Numbered from the stretch's first letter, positions 6,385-13,847 are shown. The stretch: 15,695 nt of DNA from a bacterium UBP7_UBA7824 (GCA_002501535.1 DLTY01000015.1:1-15695); one strand, 5' to 3'. The notes: generated by a model not told the origin, from the letters alone. Made by a program: numbers and translations.

Positions 6385-7045
6385 TAAAATAAATGCTAAT
6401 GGTTTTAGAGTAGGCGTCTACCACAAAGCTACTAAAACTGGTAGAGGCTGGAATGCTACCTGGTTTCCTCAGAAAAACAAAGATTATGCTAAATTAATTG
6501 AAGCTGATGCTGTAATAAGAAGAGTCATTGCTAAGAGACACAAAGACTCTGCTGTTCAAAAAGTTGAAATCATAAGAACTGTTGCCCCGAGAGGTTCTGA
6601 TATTGTAGAAATTGCAGTTCATACCGCTAGGCCAGGAGCTCTTATTGGAAAAAAGGGAGCCTCAATAGATGCAACTGTTACACACCTTAAAGGTCTTTTG
6701 CCAGATCAAAGAATAACAATAAAAGCAGTTGAGATCAGAGAACCTGATATATATGCAAATGTTGTTGCTGACTCTGTCAGAAGGCAGCTTGAAGCGAGAA
6801 AAGCAACTAGGCGAATTATGAAGCAGGTTGTTGATGCTGCTATTGCTGGAGGAGCAAAAGGTTGTAAGCTTGAGATTGCAGGAAGGGTTGATGGTGCTGA
6901 GATAGCAAGAACTATGAAGTATTCTGAAGGTTCAATACCTAGACACACCTTAAGGGCAAATGTTGATTTTGGATTTGCTGAAGCTTGGACTAAATATGGA
7001 ATACTAGGTGTAAAGGTATGGATACATCGGGAGGATGATGATTAA
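6377..7045 (+). CDS. rpsC: 30S ribosomal protein S3
   Basis: S3 forms part of the mRNA entry channel with S4 and S5 and contributes to ribosomal helicase activity. 222 residues from ATG 6377. The start gives [14 protein letters not shown], matching the family's MGQKxNPxGFRLG opening. A type-II KH domain has its GxxG loop as GKKG at 91-94. The C-terminal domain contains DSVRRQLEARKATRRIMKQ (132-150), which includes the basic residues linked to mRNA unwinding in E. coli, then GCKLEIAGRVDGAEIART (162-179) and RANVDFGFAEAWTKYGILGVKVWI (193-216). It overlaps the end of rplV by eight bases and rplP by one base (TAATG). Confidence 0.98.
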   Translation: MGNKINANGFRVGVYHKATKTGRGWNATWFPQKNKDYAKLIEADAVIRRVIAKRHKDSAVQKVEIIRTVAPRGSDIVEIAVHTARPGALIGKKGASIDATVTHLKGLLPDQRITIKAVEIREPDIYANVVADSVRRQLEARKATRRIMKQVVDAAIAGGAKGCKLEIAGRVDGAEIARTMKYSEGSIPRHTLRANVDFGFAEAWTKYGILGVKVWIHREDDD

Positions 7046-7482
7046 TGCCTTTACTCCAACCAAAAAGATGGAAATATTTAAAAGCCTTTAGAGGAAGAAA
7101 TAGAGGTAAGTCGATTAGAGGAAACAAACTTGCTTTTGGTGAGTTTGGAGTTAGAGCTAATGGTAATGGGAGGATGACATCTAGACAGATAGAAGCTATT
7201 CGTGTTTTGATAAGAAGACGTGTTGGAGATAAGGCAAAAATGTGGACAAGAGTTTTTCCGGACCTTCCCATAACCAAACACCCTTTAGAGGCAAGAATGG
7301 GTAAGGGTAAAGGTGCTGTTGAAAGATATGAAGCAAGAATCAAAAGAGGACAAGTTCTTTTTGAGGTTGCAGGTGTTCCTAGCGAACAGGCAAAGAATGC
7401 TTTGTCAAAAGTTAGACACAAGATAAGTATTCCTGTTAGTGTAATCACTTTGAAAAGCGGAGAGGGTAAACCATGGCAATAA
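7045..7482 (+). CDS. rplP: 50S ribosomal protein L16
   Basis: L16 contacts A-site tRNA and helps shape the peptidyl-transferase centre late in 50S assembly. 145 residues (136-144 usual). Visible: MPLLQPKRWKYLKAFRGRNRG at the start, TSRQIEAIR (45-53), WTRVFPDLPITKHPLEARMGKGKG (67-90) and LFEVAGVP (105-112). Arg84 in the ARMGKGKG segment corresponds to E. coli Arg81, the residue hydroxylated by YcfD in some bacteria. EYWVA after MGKGKG is ERYEA here. It starts inside the rpsC stop (TAATG) and overlaps rpmC by ten bases. Confidence 0.97.
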   Translation: MPLLQPKRWKYLKAFRGRNRGKSIRGNKLAFGEFGVRANGNGRMTSRQIEAIRVLIRRRVGDKAKMWTRVFPDLPITKHPLEARMGKGKGAVERYEARIKRGQVLFEVAGVPSEQAKNALSKVRHKISIPVSVITLKSGEGKPWQ

Positions 7483-7676
7483 AGAAAAAAGAGTTTGATA
7501 AGCTTTCTTCAATGAAGAATTCAAAATTGGTAGAAGAGGTAAGAAAAGCAAAAAAAGAATTAATGGAAATTAGATTTGATTCAGCTAGGTCAGGCACTGC
7601 TCCAGCTGGAAAGATTAGATCTTTAAAAAAGAAAATAGCTAGAGCTAAAACTTTAATTGGGAGAAATTCAAAATGA
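7473..7676 (+). CDS. rpmC: 50S ribosomal protein L29
   Basis: L29 is a small two-helix protein at the tunnel exit beside L23 and contributes to nascent-chain factor docking. 67 residues. Two helices are evident, with the family's KELMEIRFDSARSG (28-41) and the second helix KIRSLKKKIARAKTLIGR (47-64), which matches the usual RIRxVRRDIARIKTxL pattern. ATG 7473 lies ten bases inside rplP in another frame, with a GAGGG Shine-Dalgarno just upstream. Its TGA stop overlaps the rpsQ start (ATGA). Confidence 0.94.
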   Translation: MAIKKKEFDKLSSMKNSKLVEEVRKAKKELMEIRFDSARSGTAPAGKIRSLKKKIARAKTLIGRNSK

Positions 7677-7918
7677 CACAGCAAAAATTACAGGGTAAAG
7701 TTATCAAGCTGAGTGGAGAAAAGAGTGTTAAGGTTTTGGTTACAAGGCAAACTATTCATCCAAAATTTAAAAAAAGATTAATGAGGTCTAAGAAATATTT
7801 GGTTCATGATGAAAAAGGAAGCTCAAAAGTAGGAGATTTTGTTGAAATCATTTCATGTCTTCCTGTTTCAAAAAAGAAAAGTTTCAAAATAAATAAAATT
7901 TTAGAGGGAAAGAAGTGA
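7673..7918 (+). CDS. rpsQ: 30S ribosomal protein S17
   Basis: S17 is a primary 16S rRNA-binding OB-fold protein of the 30S body. 81 residues, normal for bacteria. Family features are [29 protein letters not shown] (6-34), [20 protein letters not shown] (40-59) and the closing [12 protein letters not shown]. The usual GDxVxIxExRPxSKxK segment reads [16 protein letters not shown], keeping P and SK. It starts in an ATGA overlap with rpmC, and its TGA stop overlaps the GTG start of rplN. Confidence 0.96.
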   Translation: MTQQKLQGKVIKLSGEKSVKVLVTRQTIHPKFKKRLMRSKKYLVHDEKGSSKVGDFVEIISCLPVSKKKSFKINKILEGKK

Positions 7919-8283
7919 TTCAGCAAGAAAGTATTTTAAACTGTGCCGATAACTCTGGGGCAAGAAGGCTTCAGTGCATACGTGTCCTTGGTGGAACTAG
8001 AAAAAGATATGCTCATATTGGTGATGTTATTGTCTGCTCTATTAAATCAGCTTTACCAGAAGGTATGGTTCAAAAGAAACAAATTGTTAGAGCTGTTGTT
8101 GTTAGAACTGTTTCTAAAACAAAAAGAAAGGATGGAAGCAATATTAGATTCGATGATAATGCATGTGTCATATTGAATGAAGATGGCACACCTAGGGGTA
8201 CAAGGATATTTGGCCCTGTTGGAAGAGAGCTTAGGCATAAGCTTTTTGCAAAAATTATTTCATTAGCACCGGAGGTTCTTTAA
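7915..8283 (+). CDS. rplN: 50S ribosomal protein L14 (GTG start)
   Basis: L14 sits at the subunit interface, forms bridges to 16S rRNA and binds the silencing factor RsfS. 122 residues, the exact standard length and gap-free. It begins [27 protein letters not shown] and ends [26 protein letters not shown], both diagnostic. Start codon is GTG in a GTGA overlap with the rpsQ stop, with GAGGG upstream; family length supports it. The stop overlaps rplX (TAATG). This is where the E. coli spc operon would start behind its own promoter; no gap exists here. Confidence 0.98.
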   Translation: MIQQESILNCADNSGARRLQCIRVLGGTRKRYAHIGDVIVCSIKSALPEGMVQKKQIVRAVVVRTVSKTKRKDGSNIRFDDNACVILNEDGTPRGTRIFGPVGRELRHKLFAKIISLAPEVL

Positions 8284-8591
8284 TGGTAAAGAGAATAAAG
8301 GTAGGAGATAAAGTTAAAGTTATTGCAGGAAATGACTCTGGCCAAGAAGGCGAGGTGGCCTTAATAAAAGGTGAAAGGGCAATCGTAAAAGGTCTTGGGC
8401 TTCTAGTGAGACACAGGAAAAAAAGCGGAGAAGAGGGTTCAGAGGGCTCAAAGGATGAAATATCAAGACCGATACATGTGTCAAATTTAATGCCAATTGA
8501 TTCAAAGGGCAAAGCAACAAGGGTGTCTGTAAAAACTGGAAAAGATGGAACAAAAAATAGATTATCCAAAAAGTCAGGAGTAACTTTTTAA
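8283..8591 (+). CDS. rplX: 50S ribosomal protein L24
   Basis: L24 initiates 50S assembly by binding the 5' end of 23S rRNA. 102 residues, normal. The KOW motif spans about 5-32 (IKVGDKVKVIAGNDSGQEGEV), followed by the charged stretch KSGEEGSEGSKDE, the signature ISRPIHVSNLMPID (61-74), GKATRVSVKTGKDG and a basic end. The usual 'GKDKGK' KOW turn is GNDSGQ. It is bracketed by TAATG overlaps with rplN and rplE, so it shares bases with both neighbours. No spacer remains before rplE, near which E. coli S8 binds the spc mRNA. Confidence 0.95.
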   Translation: MVKRIKVGDKVKVIAGNDSGQEGEVALIKGERAIVKGLGLLVRHRKKSGEEGSEGSKDEISRPIHVSNLMPIDSKGKATRVSVKTGKDGTKNRLSKKSGVTF

Positions 8592-9124
8592 TGAGATTGA
8601 CAGAAGATTTAATAGAACAGTTGAAAGAAAAGTTGGGAAGAGACAATGTTATGTCTCTTCCAGCTTTAGAGAAAGTTGTTGTTAATGTTGGTGTTGGGGA
8701 CGCTGCCGCAGACAAAAAACTTTTGACCCCAGTCATTGAGCACTTGGAGATAGTGACTGGACAAAAGGCAGTTGTAACAAAAGCGAGAAAATCTGTTGCG
8801 GGTTTCAAATTAAGAGAAGGTCAGCCGATAGGTGCAAAAGTCACCTTGCGTGGTGCGAAAATGAATGATTTTATTACAAGGTTGATCTCTGTTGTGATTC
8901 CAAGAGTTAGAGATTTTCGTGGCCTAGATAGAAACATGGATGGCAATGGAAATCTTACAGTGGCATTAAAAGAACAATCTGTATTTCCTGAAATACCTTT
9001 TGACAAAATAGGCAACAGGGTAAGAGGTTTTTCTATAACCTTTGTAACAACTTCTAATAAGGATGAGGATGGGGAAGCTCTTCTTGAATCAATGGGTCTT
9101 CCGTTTAAGGAGAAAGAAGAATAA
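8591..9124 (+). CDS. rplE: 50S ribosomal protein L5
   Basis: L5 binds 5S rRNA and contacts S13 and P-site tRNA across the subunit bridge. 177 residues, standard. Motifs: [16 protein letters not shown] (23-38), [33 protein letters not shown] (56-88), [18 protein letters not shown] (104-121), [20 protein letters not shown] (127-146) and [10 protein letters not shown] (163-172). A short acidic KEKEE tail follows. ATG is in a TAATG overlap with rplX; the stop is in another TAATG overlap with rpsN. A very well conserved member. Confidence 0.98.
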   Translation: MRLTEDLIEQLKEKLGRDNVMSLPALEKVVVNVGVGDAAADKKLLTPVIEHLEIVTGQKAVVTKARKSVAGFKLREGQPIGAKVTLRGAKMNDFITRLISVVIPRVRDFRGLDRNMDGNGNLTVALKEQSVFPEIPFDKIGNRVRGFSITFVTTSNKDEDGEALLESMGLPFKEKEE

Positions 9125-9309
9125 TGGCAAAAAAATCAATGATTGCTAAGCAAAAGAGAAAACAAAAATACTCCACTAGAGCTTACAACAGATGTAGCAT
9201 ATGCGGCAGGCCTCGAGGCTATATGAGGATGTTTGGAATTTGCAGAATTTGTTTTAGGGAGATGGCTCATAATGGTGAAATTCCAGGAGTAAGGAAGGCA
9301 AGCTGGTGA
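9124..9309 (+). CDS. rpsN: 30S ribosomal protein S14, zinc-binding (type Z)
   Basis: S14 is needed for assembly of the 30S head near S3, S10 and S19. At 61 residues this is the short zinc-binding form, not the about 100-residue zinc-free form. Four cysteines form the ribbon: Cys24, Cys27, Cys40 and Cys43 (CxxC-x12-CxxC). The segment [27 protein letters not shown] is diagnostic. The N-terminal [12 protein letters not shown] is somewhat like that of the longer form. TAATG overlap with rplE upstream, GTGA overlap with rpsH downstream. Confidence 0.98.
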   Translation: MAKKSMIAKQKRKQKYSTRAYNRCSICGRPRGYMRMFGICRICFREMAHNGEIPGVRKASW

Positions 9310-9719
9310 CACATTCAGATCCAATATCAGATTTATTAATAAGAATTAAAAACGCTGGAAACAGGAGTCATAGTTCAACAAAAATACCTCATTTCAATTT
9401 TGGAGAAGACATTTTGAAGGTTCTTGCTTCTGAGGGTTGGATTAACGGATATCAAACCATAGGCGAAAAGCAACCTGGTAAATTTTTAGTTGTTAGTTTG
9501 AAATACACTATTTCAGAATCTGGAGACAGGATACCGTTAATTCAAAATCTAAAAAGAATAAGCAAGCCAAGCAGAAGAGTCTATTTAAAAAGAGATGAAG
9601 TTAAAAGAGTCATAAATGGCTTAGGAACTGGTTTAATTTCAACATCACAAGGTCTTTTAGCTGACAGAGAAGCAAAAAAGAAAGGCTTGGGTGGCGAATA
9701 TGTGGCGGTGATAACATGA
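9306..9719 (+). CDS. rpsH: 30S ribosomal protein S8 (GTG start)
   Basis: S8 binds helix 21 of 16S rRNA and is central to 30S platform assembly; in E. coli it represses the spc operon. 137 residues, slightly longer than the usual 130-132. It opens [18 protein letters not shown] as the family does, has [16 protein letters not shown] in the middle, and ends [33 protein letters not shown], matching the GxGxxIxSTSxGxMTDxEAR pattern with the loop intact. Start is GTG in a GTGA overlap with rpsN, with AAGGAAGG at suitable distance upstream. The stop overlaps rplF (ATGA). Confidence 0.97.
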   Translation: MTHSDPISDLLIRIKNAGNRSHSSTKIPHFNFGEDILKVLASEGWINGYQTIGEKQPGKFLVVSLKYTISESGDRIPLIQNLKRISKPSRRVYLKRDEVKRVINGLGTGLISTSQGLLADREAKKKGLGGEYVAVIT

Positions 9720-10243
9720 GCAGGATAGGCAGAAAGGCAATAGTGCTTCCAATTGGAGTAGAAGTTACAGATTCTTCTTCTTTTGTAGAGGTGAAAGGTC
9801 CAAAAGGTGTCTTGAAGGTAAACACATTCAAGAATGTTTCTTTCAAAAAAGAAGGGAATAAAATTGTCGTTGAGAGCAAAGGCCAAAAGAAATTTCATGG
9901 GACTTTTAGGTCTTTGTTGGAGAATGCCGTTATTGGTGTTTCTAAAGGCTTTAGTTATTCACTTGAGGCAGATGGTCCTGGTTACAGGGTTGCTGTATCT
10001 GGTAAAAAACTAACAATAAAAGCTGGCTATTCACATGATGTAATTTTAGAAATCCCTGAATTTGTAGATGTTGAAGTTACAAAAGGTGAAATAAAAATTT
10101 CTGGAATTTGCAAACACGATGTTGGGCATTTTTGTGACAAGGTTATGCAGGTTAGACCTGTTGAGCCATACAAGCTTCAAGGAATCAAGAGAAAAGATAT
10201 AACTTACAACAAAAAGAAGAGAAGAGTTGTTGAGGCGGCTTAA
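9716..10243 (+). CDS. rplF: 50S ribosomal protein L6
   Basis: L6 lies near the sarcin-ricin loop and the factor-binding site of the 50S subunit. 175 residues, normal, with two tandem copies of the L6 fold (about 1-80 and 81-175). It begins [17 protein letters not shown] and has [10 protein letters not shown] (24-33), [20 protein letters not shown] (60-79) and GPGYRV (87-92). The C-terminal signature, usually PPEPYKGKGIRY, is [13 protein letters not shown] (148-160), so the conserved GK is replaced by LQ. Start ATGA overlaps rpsH; rplR follows after two bases. Confidence 0.97.
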   Translation: MSRIGRKAIVLPIGVEVTDSSSFVEVKGPKGVLKVNTFKNVSFKKEGNKIVVESKGQKKFHGTFRSLLENAVIGVSKGFSYSLEADGPGYRVAVSGKKLTIKAGYSHDVILEIPEFVDVEVTKGEIKISGICKHDVGHFCDKVMQVRPVEPYKLQGIKRKDITYNKKKRRVVEAA

Positions 10244-10245
10244 GA

Positions 10246-10605
10246 ATGAAAGATTTTAGAAGATTAAAAAGAATTGCAAGACATAAAAGGATAAGAAGAT
10301 CTTTAAATGGAACTGCATCACAGCCTAGATTAACTATTTTTAGAAGCCATAAAGAAATTTATGCTCAAATAATAGATGATGTCAGCAAGACTACATTATG
10401 TTCTGCTTCAACGATTGATAAAGAATTAAGAAAAAAATGTAATGATGCTAAGCCATTAGAGGCGGCTGAGCTTGTAGGTAAAACAATCGCAAAAAGAGCT
10501 GTTAAAAAAGGTGTTAAGAGTGTTGTCTTCGACAGAGGCGGCTATAAATATCACGGGAGGGTTGCTTCTTTAGCTAACGCAGTTAGAGAGGTTATTAATT
10601 TTTAA
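10246..10605 (+). CDS. rplR: 50S ribosomal protein L18
   Basis: L18 binds 5S rRNA with L5 and forms the central protuberance. 119 residues, standard. Motifs are the basic N-terminus [38 protein letters not shown] (26-45), then [33 protein letters not shown] (74-106) and the closing [11 protein letters not shown]. The [12 protein letters not shown] block is diagnostic. GAGG lies ten bases before the ATG, and the gap from rplF is two bases. The stop overlaps rpsE (TAATG). Confidence 0.98.
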   Translation: MKDFRRLKRIARHKRIRRSLNGTASQPRLTIFRSHKEIYAQIIDDVSKTTLCSASTIDKELRKKCNDAKPLEAAELVGKTIAKRAVKKGVKSVVFDRGGYKYHGRVASLANAVREVINF

Positions 10606-11123
10606 TGAGATTTAAACAGAAAAAAGAAAAAGAGTTTCAGGAAAAAGTTATTCAGATAAGAAGAGTGAGTAAAACTGTAGCTGGAGGTAAGAGGTTCAGG
10701 TTTTCTGCTCTTGTTGTTGTGGGTGATGGAAAGGGGAGGTCTGGAATAGGCTTAGGAACTGCTGTCCAAACTCCTCAAGCTATAAGAAAAGCTGCAGCTG
10801 CTGCAGAGAAGAATCTTTACAAATTGCCACTTGTGAATGGAACAATTGCCCATGAAGTTAAAGGAAAAATGGGTGCAAGCACAGTACATTTAATACCTGC
10901 TCCAGCTGGAACTGGTGTTATTGCTGGTGCTACAGTTAGGGCTTTATGTGAGGTTGCTGGTATTAAAAACATATATACCAAAATTAGAGGGGCAGCAACC
11001 CCACTTAATGCTGCTAAAGCAACAATGAATGGTTTCAAGTCTTTAAGAGATCCAAAAAAATTGGCTGCTTTAAGAGGTGTTGACGTTAGCTCAATTTGGT
11101 TTATGAAGGAGATGCCTGAATAA
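10605..11123 (+). CDS. rpsE: 30S ribosomal protein S5
   Basis: S5 lies at the mRNA entry channel with S3 and S4 and influences accuracy; mutations in its N-terminal loop give spectinomycin resistance. 172 residues. The double-stranded RNA-binding-like domain is clear: RRVSKTVAGGKRFRFSALVVVGDG (19-42) with the spectinomycin loop intact, GRSGIGLGTAVQTPQAIRKA, then the C-terminal domain with PAPAGTGVIAGATVRALCEVAGI (98-120). The usual GGAVR is GATVR, and the SxNPxN segment is ATPLN. It is followed at once by rplO (TAATG); rpmD, normally between them, is absent. Confidence 0.98.
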   Translation: MRFKQKKEKEFQEKVIQIRRVSKTVAGGKRFRFSALVVVGDGKGRSGIGLGTAVQTPQAIRKAAAAAEKNLYKLPLVNGTIAHEVKGKMGASTVHLIPAPAGTGVIAGATVRALCEVAGIKNIYTKIRGAATPLNAAKATMNGFKSLRDPKKLAALRGVDVSSIWFMKEMPE

Positions 11124-11557
11124 TGGATTATCAAGATTTAGTAAAAGTCAAAAAAGATCGTATTAGAGTTTCACGAGGCAAGGCTGCAAGAAGAGGTAAA
11201 ACTGCTGGTAGGGGAATGAAAGGAACCAAGTCAAGAAGCGGTGGAAAGCTTCCAACGATGTTTTCCGGTGATAGTTTGCCTTATTACAGGAAGGCAAGAA
11301 GTTTGGGTGGTTTCAAAAATCGAAATTCAATCGTTTATCAGGTTGTTAATCTTTCAGATATAAATGCTGCTTTTGACGATGGCAAAAAGGTTACTATTAA
11401 ACAATTGTTGAAAAAAGGACTTGTTAGAAAGAATAATTTGGTTAAATTACTTGGAAATGGAAAGATTGAAAAGAAAATTGAATTAACTGTAAATGCTGCA
11501 AGTAAAACTGCTATTCAAAAAATTGAAAAAGCAGGGGGAAAAGTAACTATTAAATGA
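11123..11557 (+). CDS. rplO: 50S ribosomal protein L15
   Basis: L15 is a late-assembly 50S protein that threads an extended basic N-terminus into 23S rRNA. 144 residues, standard. The N-terminus holds RVSRGKAARRGKTAGRGMKGTKSRSGGK (15-42), followed by SGDSLPYYRKARSLGGFKN (48-66), which corresponds to the GGQMPLxRRLPKRGF signature in divergent form, then VNLSDIN and a C-terminal domain ending KAGGKVTIK. It starts inside the rpsE stop (TAATG) with no L30 gene before it, and its TGA overlaps the secY start (ATGA). Confidence 0.97.
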   Translation: MDYQDLVKVKKDRIRVSRGKAARRGKTAGRGMKGTKSRSGGKLPTMFSGDSLPYYRKARSLGGFKNRNSIVYQVVNLSDINAAFDDGKKVTIKQLLKKGLVRKNNLVKLLGNGKIEKKIELTVNAASKTAIQKIEKAGGKVTIK

Positions 11558-12837
11558 AAAAGCAGGCCCAAGCTGCAGTCAATGATGCATTGGCAAGTCC
11601 AGAATTAAAGAAGCGAATTTCTTTTGTTGCATTGGGCTTATTGATATTTTCTGCCGGAGGGCATGTCCCTCTCCCAGGTATAAACAATGATGCATTACAA
11701 AATCTGTTTAGCTCTGGTGGAGTTCTGGGATTATTAGATCTTTTCAGTGGTGGTTCACTTAAAAGATTTTCTATTTTTGCTTTAGGAATCATGCCTTATA
11801 TTAATGCTAGTATCATGATGCAGGTTATGACATTTTGTTTTCCTGCTTTAGAGGAAATACAAAAAGAAAGAGGCATGGAGGGGAGAATACTTATTGGTAA
11901 GTGGACTAAATACTTGACAATATTCATTGCTTTTATTCAGTCTTATAGTTTTTTAGCCTTGTTCAAGGCCCAAAAAATTCTTGTCAGGGAGAGCCCTTTA
12001 GATTTATTTGTAATCATGATTACCTTGGTTGCAGGAACTTCTTTTCTGATGTGGTTAGGAGATGAAATGACTGAAAGAGGCATCGGCAACGGGGTCTCTC
12101 TTTTGATCTTTGCAGGAATAGTTATGAGCTTGCCAACAGCACTTGCCCAACAGTTTAAAATTGCTCAGCAAAATGTTGCTCAGGTGGGTCCGTTTGTGCT
12201 TTTTGGCATTTTTGTTCTTTTGATGATTGGTGTAATAGTGTATATGCAGCTTGCAGAGAGAAGGATACCTATAAGATATTCAACAAGAACTGTTGGTCAA
12301 CGCGTTATCGGTGGACAAGTTTCTTATTTGCCGGTAAGGGTAGATATTGCTGGTGTTATACCTATAATTTTTGCGATTTCAGCACTTTTGATACCGCAAA
12401 CTATAGCCAACTTTCTTCCTCAAGATCATCCTTTTGCAATTAGCATTGGGCAATTTCTCTCAAACTGGGGCTATTATGCCACTTTAGCAATTTTGACTTT
12501 CTTTTTTACTTTCTTGTATTCTTCAATAAGTTTTAAACCTGAAGATATAGCCAAGAATTTAAAAAAAGCTGGTGGTTTTATACCTGGAATAAGGCCTGGA
12601 AAACAGACTCAAGAATACATTCAACAAATTCAGGAAAAGATTACCTTCTTGGGTGGTGTATGGCTTGCTCTTATAGCTGTTTTGCCAATTTTGATTGCTA
12701 ATGCTGCAGGAGTCTCGTCATTTGCGATAGGTGGAACTGGATTGCTTATTGTTGTTGGTGTTAGCCTTGACACCATGAGGCAGCTTGAAGCACATGTTGT
12801 AAGTAGACAATACAAAGGTTTTATGAAAACAAGATGA
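11554..12837 (+). CDS. secY: Protein translocase subunit SecY
   Basis: SecY is the channel of the Sec translocon in the inner membrane, exporting unfolded proteins with SecA and inserting membrane proteins from ribosomes. 427 residues (E. coli 443), with ten hydrophobic segments expected: the first at about 22-41, plug and TM2 region at 58-95, and others through to about 384-405. Signatures: FALGIMPYINASIMMQ (75-90), MTERGIGNGVSLLIFAGI (172-189), RRIPIRYSTRTVGQ (236-249), GVIPIIFAISALLIPQTI (267-284), and the C5 cytosolic loop GFIPGIRPGKQT (341-352) with the arginine needed for SecA. It ends RQYKGFMKTR. ATG overlaps the rplO stop (ATGA); adk begins in the secY stop region. Confidence 0.98.
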   Translation: MKKQAQAAVNDALASPELKKRISFVALGLLIFSAGGHVPLPGINNDALQNLFSSGGVLGLLDLFSGGSLKRFSIFALGIMPYINASIMMQVMTFCFPALEEIQKERGMEGRILIGKWTKYLTIFIAFIQSYSFLALFKAQKILVRESPLDLFVIMITLVAGTSFLMWLGDEMTERGIGNGVSLLIFAGIVMSLPTALAQQFKIAQQNVAQVGPFVLFGIFVLLMIGVIVYMQLAERRIPIRYSTRTVGQRVIGGQVSYLPVRVDIAGVIPIIFAISALLIPQTIANFLPQDHPFAISIGQFLSNWGYYATLAILTFFFTFLYSSISFKPEDIAKNLKKAGGFIPGIRPGKQTQEYIQQIQEKITFLGGVWLALIAVLPILIANAAGVSSFAIGGTGLLIVVGVSLDTMRQLEAHVVSRQYKGFMKTR

Positions 12838-13475
12838 TGAGCGATTTGAAAGATATGAATTTAGTATTACTAGGAGCTCCTGGTGCTGGTAAAGGCACCC
12901 AGGCTAAAAAGATTATAAAAAAATATGGCTTGACACATGTTTCAACTGGCGACATTATTCGAAGCGAAATTAGCTCTAAATCTGATTTAGGAAAAGAGGT
13001 TCAAGAAATTGTTTCAAATGGCAATTTGGTTTCTGATGGTTTGGTTTTCAAACTGCTTAAAAGAAAAATAGAAACATGCAAGAACGGTTGTCTTTTTGAT
13101 GGCTTCCCTAGAACTACAAATCAGGCAGATATGCTAAATTCAGAAATTGAAATTAGTAAGGTCTTATTTATAGATGTTAATGATGAGGTGATTATAGAGA
13201 GGATAACAGGTAGGAGACTTGATCCTGAGACAGGAAATATTTATCATATTCAATTCAATCCGCCAGCTGAAGAGATTAAATCAAGGCTCATCCAGAGAAA
13301 AGACGATACATATGAAGTTGCACAAAGCAGATTAGATATTTATAGAAGGGAAACTGAACCTTTAGTTGCTATGTACGCTTCTAAAGGCATGTTAACAAAA
13401 ATTGACGGAAATGGAACACCTGATGAGGTGGAAGAAAAGATTGCGAATGAATTGCTTAATGGAGTCAGGGTTTAA
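12834..13475 (+). CDS. adk: Adenylate kinase
   Basis: Interconverts ATP + AMP and 2 ADP in the cytoplasm. 213 residues from ATG 12834. P-loop GAPGAGKGT at 14-22; AMP-binding STGDIIR (37-43) and FDGFPRT (88-94). LID at about 127-158 reads GRRLDPETGNIYHIQFNPP, then a short AEEIKSRLIQRKDD. No LID cysteines, so it does not bind zinc; His126 and Ser129 of the E. coli LID network are Asp and Thr, and the spacer before RKDD is about five residues shorter. I recall the same DPxTGxIYH...EEIxxRLxxR pattern from plant chloroplast enzymes. Start is uncertain: ATG 12834, ATG 12837, or ATG 12855, which gives the usual MNLVLLGAPG opening; none has a good Shine-Dalgarno. secY-adk is a common pair, but map is missing after it. 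Confidence 0.97.
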   Translation: MMSDLKDMNLVLLGAPGAGKGTQAKKIIKKYGLTHVSTGDIIRSEISSKSDLGKEVQEIVSNGNLVSDGLVFKLLKRKIETCKNGCLFDGFPRTTNQADMLNSEIEISKVLFIDVNDEVIIERITGRRLDPETGNIYHIQFNPPAEEIKSRLIQRKDDTYEVAQSRLDIYRRETEPLVAMYASKGMLTKIDGNGTPDEVEEKIANELLNGVRV

Positions 13476-13744
13476 TGAAATCTGAAAACAAAATAGAAGT
13501 GAAAGGAAAGGTCATCAAGGCTCTTCCTGGAGGTAGGTTTTTAGTTGAGGTGAATGGCAAGCATAAAGTTACTTCTCATATCGCGGGAAGAATAAGAAAA
13601 TTTTTCATTCAGGTGATGGCAGGTGACATGGTTAAATTAGAAATATCTCCTTATGACCCAACCAAAGGAAGGATCATTTACAGGTACTATGACGAAAACG
13701 AGTCAATTGAAGAGGATCTAAAGGAGAAAGAAGATGAAAGTTAG
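13475..13744 (+). CDS. infA: Translation initiation factor IF-1 with acidic C-terminal tail
   Basis: IF-1 binds the 30S A site during initiation and assists IF-2 and IF-3. 89 residues against about 72 usual. The S1/OB fold fills 6-70: [43 protein letters not shown] (35-51) and the signature [13 protein letters not shown] (58-70). After this comes an extra 19 residues, [19 protein letters not shown], rich in Asp and Glu. The last part of this tail contains the Shine-Dalgarno of rpmJ (AAGGAG at 13721-13726), and the frames overlap by 11 bases, so part of the extension may simply be the price of this overlap. Start is in a TAATG overlap with adk; stop is TAG. Confidence 0.97.
   Translation: MKSENKIEVKGKVIKALPGGRFLVEVNGKHKVTSHIAGRIRKFFIQVMAGDMVKLEISPYDPTKGRIIYRYYDENESIEEDLKEKEDES
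13721..13726 (+). promoter_or_regulatory. Shine-Dalgarno of rpmJ inside infA
   Basis: AAGGAG lies seven bases before ATG 13734 and within the infA acidic tail. It supports translation of the 37-codon rpmJ frame, which is short enough to be missed. Confidence 0.8.
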
Positions 13745-13847
13745 AAGTTCAGTTAAACGTATATGTGACCAATGTAGAACAGTAAAAAGAAAAGGAGTCC
13801 TTCATGTTGTATGTCCAAATAGAAGATGTAGGCAAAGACAGGGATAA
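13734..13847 (+). CDS. rpmJ: 50S ribosomal protein L36
   Basis: L36 is the smallest 50S protein, a zinc ribbon that helps organise 23S rRNA near the L7/L12 stalk base. The frame gives 37 residues, starting [14 protein letters not shown] and ending RRCRQRQG, the exact family length. Zinc ligands are Cys11, Cys14, Cys27 and position 32. Position 32 is His in nearly all zinc-type L36 proteins I know, but Cys here, making a C4 instead of a C3H site. It overlaps infA by 11 bases and is followed after nine bases by rpsM, whose Shine-Dalgarno (AAGGAG, 13846-13851) overlaps the rpmJ stop codon. Confidence 0.97.
   Translation: MKVRSSVKRICDQCRTVKRKGVLHVVCPNRRCRQRQG

Noticed and set aside
6990..7448. 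Minus-strand open frame across rplP
   Set aside because: Shadow of the rplP coding sequence with no supporting signals.
7943..8176. Open frame in another phase inside rplN
   Set aside because: rplN is intact and full length in its own frame; the 77-residue product shows no recognisable features.
8320..8808. Long open frame on the minus strand across rplX and rplE
   Set aside because: It is antisense to two well-conserved genes, has no ribosome-binding site I can see, and its sequence is Leu/Ser/Phe-rich as expected of a complement of Lys-rich coding DNA.
10788..10808. GCTGCAGCTGCTGCAG-like repeat as a regulatory inverted repeat
   Set aside because: It encodes the alanine run of S5 (KAAAAAE) and is explained by codon repetition.
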